64,000 nt of DNA from Liolophura sinensis (lineage: Eukaryota; Mollusca; Polyplacophora; Chitonida; Chitonidae), in NCBI RefSeq assembly GCF_032854445.1, contig NC_088304.1, positions 31,629,732 to 31,693,731 on the forward strand. Reading direction: 5' to 3'. Positions within the stretch are counted from its first letter, which is position 1. Each line of letters begins with the position of its first letter. Made by a program: the position numbers and the translations under genes. A model generated the notes under the pieces. The model was not told where the DNA came from and made no database searches. It worked only from the letters and a program-made list of their open reading frames with translations. This document shows positions 57,908 through 64,000 of the stretch, piece by piece.

Positions 57908-58271
57908 GTTTCATTCCATCTTTCAAAGGAAAACTGGCCCAGATTCACTGAATACTCCATCACTGATCACTTTTCATTCCATCTTTAAAAAGAAAAATGG
58001 TCGGGATTCACTGAATACTTCATCGTTCATCACGTTTCAATCAACCTCTCAATGGTAAAATGGGGCCCAGATTCACTGAATTAACTTCATCGTTCATCAT
58101 GTTTCATTCCATCTCTCAATAGTCAAATGTTCCAGATCCACTGAATACTCCATCATTGGTCATTTTTCAATCAATCTTTCAATGGAAAAAATAGTCCGGA
58201 TTCACTGAATACTTTGTCATTCATGTTTCATTCAATCTCTCAACAGTAAAATGGGGTTCAGGCTCAATGAA
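57908..58271. repeat. Imperfect tandem array, 58-66-bp unit, about six copies
   Basis: Each copy has TTTCATTCCATCTTTCAA..., a variable AATGG patch, then GATTCACTGAATACTCCATC and TTCATCA. Copies are clearly older than those of neighbouring arrays. Confidence 0.88.
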
Positions 58272-58303
58272 TATCCAGCACCAACAAATCTTGGTACATA
58301 TGC

Positions 58304-59057
58304 ATGTACAAGCTCCATGGCATATTACTAGAGTAACACTGAATAACCTGTACAAGCGCCATAGAATATTACTAGAGTAACACTGAATAACCTGTATTAG
58401 CTCCATGGCACATTACTAGAGTAACACTGAATAACCTGTATTAACTCCATGGCACATTACTAGAGTAACACTGAATAACCTGTATTAGCTCCATGGCACA
58501 TTACTAGAGTAACACTGAATAACCTGTATTAGCTCCATGGCACATTACTAGAGTAACACTGAATAACCTGTATTAGCTCCATGGCACATTACTAGAGTAA
58601 CACTGAATAACCTGTATTAGCCCCATGGTACATTACTAGAGTAACACTGAATAACCTGTATTAGCTCCATGGCACATTACTAGAGTAACACTGAATAACC
58701 TGTATTAGCTCCATGGCACATCACTAGAGTAACACTGAATAACCTGTATTAGCTCCATGGCACATCACTAGAGTAACACTGAATAACCTGTATTAACTCC
58801 ATGGCACATCACTAGAGTAACACTGAATAACCTGTATTAACTCCATGGCACATCACTAGAGTAACACTGAATAACCTGTATTAGCTCCATGGCACATCAC
58901 TAGAGTAACACTGAATAACCTGTATTAGCTCCATGGCACATTACTAGAGTAACACTGAATAACCTGTATTAGCTCCATGGCACATTACTAGAGTAACACT
59001 GAATAACCTGTATTAGCTCCATGGCACATTACTAGAGTAACACTGAATAACCTTATT
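58304..59057. repeat. Tandem array, 44-bp unit
   Basis: About 17 copies of TATTAGCTCCATGGCACATT ACTAGAGTAACACTGAATAA CCTG. Nearly identical; CACATCAC variants are clustered in the middle (58715-58910). Confidence 0.98.
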
Positions 59058-59467
59058 AACTTCATGGAACTTTTCACCTTGCTGTACTAAATTAGCGAAA
59101 ACACACTGACCTTTGATCTGATAAAACAGAAATCTCTTATATATACATGTGCATTTTGTATTTTCACCAACTTTCACACAACGGTTAGATTAATCTCCCA
59201 TTTAATAGGTGACATCATACTGCATTAACAGGTGTTACTCAACAATATACATGTATAAAACACACAGGTATACAAAATAAAACAGAGCCAGCCACAATCT
59301 CCAATATGGAAGGTTTGTAAAAAAAAAAAAAAAAGAAAAAAAAAATTCACCACATTTAACATAGTCATAACATTTCAGAATCATCAAAACATCTGCATTC
59401 AAGATAGGCCTCTGGAAACTTCATTTAAAACTAGTAAGGAACTGAACACAATTGGGTTGTTTTTTTC

Positions 59468-59561
59468 TGTCTGATTGCTGGTTATCTCCAAACTCAATAA
59501 GTTTTTACTTCCACGATGACGGTCAGTTTTAGGGATGGCGGAAACCAGAGCATCCAATCAA
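59468..59561 (-). other. Decayed dispersed-repeat sequence next to array
   Basis: CTGATTGCTGGTTATCTCC, CTTCCACGATGACGG and GGCGGAAACCAGAGC recall SINE-A tail and body, but the match is weak. Confidence 0.3.
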
Positions 59562-60197
59562 CCACGACCCTTCTCAAAGTACCAGAGTCTCCTGACTTAA
59601 GGCCACAACAGAGTACCAGAGAAATCTCCTGACTTAAGGCCACAGCAGAGTACCAGAAAAACCTCCTGACATAACGCCACAGCAGAGTAACACAGAAATC
59701 TCCTGGCTTAAGGTCACAGAAGAGCACCAGAGAAATCTCCTGACTTAAGGCCACAGCAGAGTACCAGAGAAATCTCGTGACTTAGGTCACAGAAGAGTAC
59801 CACAGAAATCTCCTGGCTTAAGGCCACAGCAGACTACCAAAGAAATTTCCTGACTTAAGGTGACAACAGAGTACCCAAGAAATCTCCAGGCTTAAGGCCA
59901 CAGCAGAGTACCAGAGAACCCTCCTGACTCAAGGCCACAGAAATCACCAGAGAATCTCCTGACTTAAGGCCACAGCAGAGTACCAAAGACATCTCCTGAC
60001 TTAAAGCCACAGCAGAAAACCAGAGACATCTCCTGACTTAAAGCCACAGCAGAGTACGAGAGAAATCTCCTGGCTTAAGGCCACAACAGAGTACCAAAGA
60101 AACCTCCTGACTGAAGGCCACAGAAATCACCAGAGAAATTTTCTGACTTAAAGCCACAACAGAGTACCACAGAAATCTCCCGACTTAAGGCCATGGC
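59562..60197. repeat. Tandem array, 37-38-bp unit, diverged
   Basis: About 17 copies of CTCCTGACTTAAGGCCACAG CAGAGTACCAGAGAAAT with many substitutions and small indels. Confidence 0.95.
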
Positions 60198-60482
60198 AGA
60201 AGCAGTAAGACACAGCTGGATTTCTGCATCCAAATTCAGTCCTCAGACTAACAGACTTCCTCTCCATATACACAGAAATGACAAGATACATGTATAATCA
60301 AAGTCTTGAAAATAACTAGTTTCATTCTATCTTCTCCAGAATAGCCACTGAAAGCTAGCCTTATGAGTATCTGCAAGATCAGTTTTATCTCGGAGTTCTT
60401 GGAAGACCAAACCAACTAACCACAGGCTATCAGGAACTATTACATATTAAATTAATTTATTTATTTATTGGATTACACTACT

Positions 60483-60582
60483 TCACCTAAAGCTTTGCAC
60501 TTTCAAAGGTGCAAAAAGGCATTTAAATGATACTTTTGATGCCAACACTTCAGCAATCTGGTCAGAAATTAATTAAGTTTCA
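60483..60582 (+). repeat. Dispersed repeat DR2 (copy 2)
   Basis: Matches 26188-26305 over about 100 bp, including AATGATACTTTTGATGCCAA CA and GTCAGAAATTAATTAA. Confidence 0.5.
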
Positions 60583-60599
60583 CATAAAGTGGCCCCTTT

Positions 60600-61668
60600 A
60601 AGGTGAGTAAATATACACTACACGTGGGTGAGCGCAGGTATCAATATGTCGGAAATGTCCAAGTCGTCAATAAGTTGACCACACCATGACTTTTGTTGGT
60701 CATCTGAAATAATTTTAAGGAATACAGAATTGACTCTGATTGGCTGATCTGAGAGATAAACAAGACTATCTGTAAATGTGAAGTGTAAATCTGTCTATTT
60801 TCTGTATGTAATCAAGAAAACTGTAGGCATACTTTGAAATGTATGAAGTTTATACCGCCGGAAGAGGAGCAGGGGAGATAACTTTTCCTTTCCCCACATA
60901 TCAATATCAAAGGAAGATAACTGTGTCGCCACCAGAGGACTCTCTCCACTAGCTTGAGAAACTTTACAGCTGAGTTCTAGAGGCATCACTTCATCAACAA
61001 ACATTAAATAGAGATGTACGGAAACTAACTTTATACAAAGAAAAGAAAACTGTTACTGTCCAACTGTTACTCCAATTCAAATGACCAAGGCATAAATTCT
61101 AATCTGACATTTGATTTCTTTCAGCTTTTTGTACACCACAAAACATTTTGAGATTTTGGAGTTAACCATGATCTTGACCAATGCCACCATAAATGTCTTA
61201 CAGCTGTAATATACAAGCACTTTTTGGTTAATTTAAAACAAAAAATGTAACATTTCAACCATCTAATCATACAGACCTGTTAATATTAAAAAAAAAAAGT
61301 CATCAAAACATAAGACCTTCTGAGTGAAAACACTGGCTTAACTTTATATTGTGAACACAGTTGTATATAATGTCACAATGAAAATAACCACAATAACATG
61401 TAAACTCATAAAAATTGCATCCTGTCAAGCCTTATTTCATTATAACAACAACAAGGAATTAGTGTGACAGTGAGCTACATCGCTCACATGTGTTGTGCTC
61501 CAGCAGAGGATGAAAATATTTGTTTATTTATTTTATAATATATATTATTTCATTTATGGCCAGAGAAGAAGAGGATGAGAACAAATCCTACTGATTTTAA
61601 CATAGAGAACATGTCCAGAATATCACAAACAACAGGAATTTTCACAAGATACATGTACGTCATCGATA
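60600..61668. other. AT-rich spacer
   Basis: A 69-codon minus-strand frame at 60795-61004 has no recognised motif. Confidence 0.4.
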
Positions 61669-61670
61669 TC

Positions 61671-61888
61671 ATTTATTTATTTTATTTTTTTTGATTGGTG
61701 TTTTATACCTTACTCAGGAGTTTTTCACTTATGTGACGGCGGCCAGCATTATGGTGGGAGGAAACCAGGCAGAGCCCGGAGGAAACTCACAACCATCCAT
61801 AGGTTGCTGAAAGACCTTCCTACTTATGGCCAGGGAGGAAGCCAGCATGAACCAGCAATCACAGCAACTGCATTGTCACCCTTATCAG
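61671..61888 (-). mobile_element. SINE-A copy, nearly complete
   Basis: TTTATTTATTTTATTTTTTT TGATTGG tail, GTGACGGCGGCCAGCATTAT GGTGGGAGG, GCAGAGCCCGGAGG, AACCATCCATAGGTTGCTG and GAGGAAGCCAGCATGAACC. The outer head is decayed. Confidence 0.93.
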
Positions 61889-62057
61889 AAAGAAATCTCC
61901 ATTATTTGCACTTAACTTCACGTCAATTGGTAATGCCAAAATAATGTTTTGTCCATGTATTTATATATGGTTAATATTGTTATTATACAATTGGCAAAAA
62001 TGATCATAATCAAACTGGTGAAGATACTTGGGATTATGCTCGAGCACAGTCAACATC

Positions 62058-62085
62058 AAAAAAAAAAAAAAAAAAAAAAAAAAAA
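62058..62085. repeat. Poly-A tract
   Basis: A run of about 26 A; not next to a recognisable LINE or processed gene. Confidence 0.85.
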
Positions 62086-62389
62086 CAAGTGGCAAAAAAC
62101 TAAGCATAAGACTTCCCTAAGGGAAAAAGTTTCAGACAGATATTCCTTTTTTTTATTTACTGTATCTATTTTTTTTGGCACAAATTTATTTTAATGTAAA
62201 TGTGAAATGCCTTATTTTCAAATGTTGCCACAATTAATATGCAGCCCCCCAAAAAATACTTACCTCTTTGTCTACATCGGGAACTGTGGTGACAATACTG
62301 TTTCTTAATATGCTCCAAAAAAAAACCTCTCTTTTTTTTGAAAATTTATTCTTAGTGAGAATAATGCAAAACATTTTATTTGGTAAGTT

Positions 62390-62475
62390 GTTTTATCTGA
62401 CTAGAGTTTTACGTCGTACTCAATAAGATATTGGAAAGACAGGGAAACCAACGATCATCCACAGGATGCAACTAG
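62390..62475 (-). mobile_element. SINE-A fragment
   Basis: CTGACTAGAGTTTTACGTCG TACTCAATAAGATATTGG and GGGAAACCAACGATCATCCA CAGG. Heavily deleted. Confidence 0.55.
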
Positions 62476-62976
62476 TTCAGACACAGTCTCAATCAGAATG
62501 CTGCTTAAAGATTTCATACATTTGAACGAGAAGAATGTAAGAAAACCTAACACAGAAAGTGGAAAACATCAATTGGAGCATGATTGGTGGAGAAAGACTT
62601 GTGTGAAATATTCAGTTACCTTTATACATACACAACCATACAAGCATTATTTGATTCAGGATTGTTCACAATACAAAAGCTTGCAGACAGAGTGTAGATC
62701 TCCAACACAACAAAAGAAAACAACACTTCAACAATGTAAAAAGAAAAGCAGACTGTCTCAATCTAATAAAAAAAAAACCTTTTCTTCATACCAATAATGC
62801 CAAGAGTCATGTAGATCTAAAGTCGCTGACCTCTAAGCCACACAACCACTGTTCTGATCTCTCTCCACACAAGCCAAATGCCAACACGCAGACTTAGTGT
62901 GTCCAAGTGTTTGACAGTTATAACACTATCTTGTGGCACTCCTGGATCATCCCAGGCAGAATGTGGGTAGGTGATT

Positions 62977-63245
62977 TCACAGTTCAGCACACAAATTAGC
63001 ATGGACCTGGATGTCAGCTTCCGGGAAGTTCTGCTGACAAATTGGACAGGTCACCATTCTGTGAATATGTGGACTCCTCCACTCGTCCACGTGTATGCCA
63101 ATGTCTGGGGGCGTCTGGTACACTGGCGTCCTTACCGTCATTGCCCTTGGGTTCCCAGGTGTTGTTATTTTGTCTACACTTTTGGTTTTGCTCAAGTTCT
63201 TACAGCGTACCTGATGTAATAAGTAATTTGGCTCTGGTACCATTT
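62977..63245 (-). CDS. Terminal exon of a zinc-finger protein (UBZ-like C-terminus)
   Basis: On the minus strand TTTTTCACTTTTTAAATTTTGCAG is a strong acceptor. The exon starts with two bases completing a codon, then runs 88 codons to TGA at 62977-62979. Near its start NYLLHQVRC (H-x3-C) looks like the second half of a zinc finger whose C-x2-C would lie in the upstream exon, outside the window or beyond the intron. At the end is a complete C-x2-C-x11-H-x3-C finger, CPICQQNFPEADIQVHANLC, three residues before the stop (AEL). UBZ-type fingers of this pattern bind ubiquitin in DNA-repair and signalling proteins; that role here is inferred. The protein family was not identified. No other exon of this gene was found in the window. 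Confidence 0.5.
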
Positions 63246-63250
63246 CTGCA

Positions 63251-63534
63251 AAATTTAAAAAGTGAAAAAGCAAACCAAATTAAATTTGAAGTTTTGAGGT
63301 AATGCTAGTTTCATAAAATCTTACAGTTTTGACATCACTATCATGACTATCATGCCATACGGCTCATTTGGCCTCCACTTAAACTTGTATCACTGCCTAC
63401 ACATTTTCACTCTTATTCTGCTACCCAAAGTCAGGCGTCAAACTGATTGAAACTTCAGAATTTGAAGTCGAAGATCAGATAATCCAAGGTCATGTGGATT
63501 TTTTGTCTGAGCCAGAATTTTACAAAGGTGATTT
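63251..63534. other. Probable intron sequence upstream of the zinc-finger exon
   Basis: If the exon at 62977-63245 is real, this is intron on the minus strand. A donor-like AACT then GTAAGA is at about 63317-63330, with an open stretch upstream (YKFKWRPNEPYG) that lacks the C-x2-C expected of the preceding exon. Confidence 0.35.
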
Positions 63535-63670
63535 GAGGTTTGCTGGGAACATGGGATGACAATCTAATGGAAAATTGTTTCAGTTCCAAAAATAATACTT
63601 TTATAAATGTGACATTTATTTGCCTTTAAAAATGCATTTCTGTGGGTAAAATTTTAGGTCATTGAGGGTA
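63535..63670 (+). repeat. Dispersed repeat DR1 (plus copy)
   Basis: GTTTGCTGGGAACATGGGAT GACAATCTAATGG, GACATTTATTTGCCTTTAAA AATGC and TAAAATTTTAGGTCATTGAG match 43657-43790 at roughly 80 percent by eye. Confidence 0.65.
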
Positions 63671-64000
63671 TTTTAAGTGTGAGGGAGCGGTCGACACAAG
63701 CATACAAAGCAAAACGAAGCCCTATTAAACAGACTGACTAATGCCCAATCAGGTCATGTCTACAAAGACATATTTGTGCGATTGTAACGCCGATTTGTGC
63801 GTTTGTTGTGACACAGGAAAATCATCTAAAACATTATGAACATCAGATAACATAAAAAGGCAGATTTTCAATTTATTTTTCTTCCATTTAAAGACTTTTA
63901 AGTGTTGGCTCACCCAAAAATACACAAAATAAATTGGTGTTGCCTTTTAACATGAAACCAAGAACTGATACCACTAAGCGTTTTGCTTTTCTCTTTATTT
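63671..64000. other. Spacer to window end
   Basis: No recognised feature. Confidence 0.4.

Noticed and set aside
53478-59057. CRISPR array (regular short repeats of 37 or 44 bp)
   Set aside because: Repeats are contiguous with no unique spacers, no cas genes, and the sequence is eukaryotic in character.
62800-62977. Polyadenylation signal directly after the zinc-finger exon
   Set aside because: No AATAAA was found on the minus strand in the first 170 bp after the stop; candidates near 62346-62380 are too far off and in AT-rich sequence to be assigned.

Overview
The window looks like AT-rich intergenic or intronic DNA from an invertebrate animal, most likely a mollusc or related lophotrochozoan. 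The reasons are: no operons or long genuine ORFs, low coding density, GT-AG splice-like signals, many short tRNA-headed SINEs of a type I associate with molluscs, several MITE-like elements, and a very heavy load of minisatellites. No rRNA, tRNA gene, CRISPR array or complete protein gene could be supported.

Tandem arrays dominate. I count 14 separate arrays: 1-1257 (51/52-bp unit), 5642-7288 (70 bp), 19377-19712 (32 bp), 30767-30966 (66 bp), 34556-34675 (about 40 bp), 38025-38137 (18 bp), 40411-41263 (164 bp), 43829-44376 (137 bp), 45660-47110 (about 22 bp), 48353-49128 (77 bp), 53478-56128 (37 bp), 57908-58271 (about 61 bp), 58304-59057 (44 bp) and 59562-60197 (37-38 bp). Together they cover roughly 11.7 kb, about 18 percent of the window. 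Several have higher-order structure: 464-bp blocks in the first, 231-bp trimers in the 77-bp array, and 333/370-bp blocks plus a 1440-bp displaced duplication in the 37-bp array. The long apparent ORFs at 45.5-47.1 kb and 53.5-56.2 kb are by-products of repeat units that lack stop codons.

Between the arrays lie dispersed repeats: about 20 copies or fragments of one tRNA-headed SINE (here SINE-A), five of a second, longer SINE (SINE-B), two fragments of a third element, three MITE-like families (a 390-bp TTAA-bounded one at 5.25 and 41.3 kb; a 175-210-bp one at 3.3, 13.2, 24.2 and 42.8 kb; a foldback one in inverted pair at 31.65 and 35.63 kb), a decayed Penelope-like retrotransposon remnant at 28.9-29.3 kb, and further unnamed families. 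Several tandem arrays appear to have grown out of these dispersed elements.

The best protein-coding evidence is a minus-strand terminal exon at 62977-63245 with a strong splice acceptor and a C-terminal CCHC zinc finger resembling UBZ fingers. Weaker exon candidates are listed with low confidence; they are based on splice-site consensus and an open frame only, and the minus strand was searched more thoroughly than the plus strand for them. They should not be read as one gene model. No pathway or gene cooperation can be inferred from this window.
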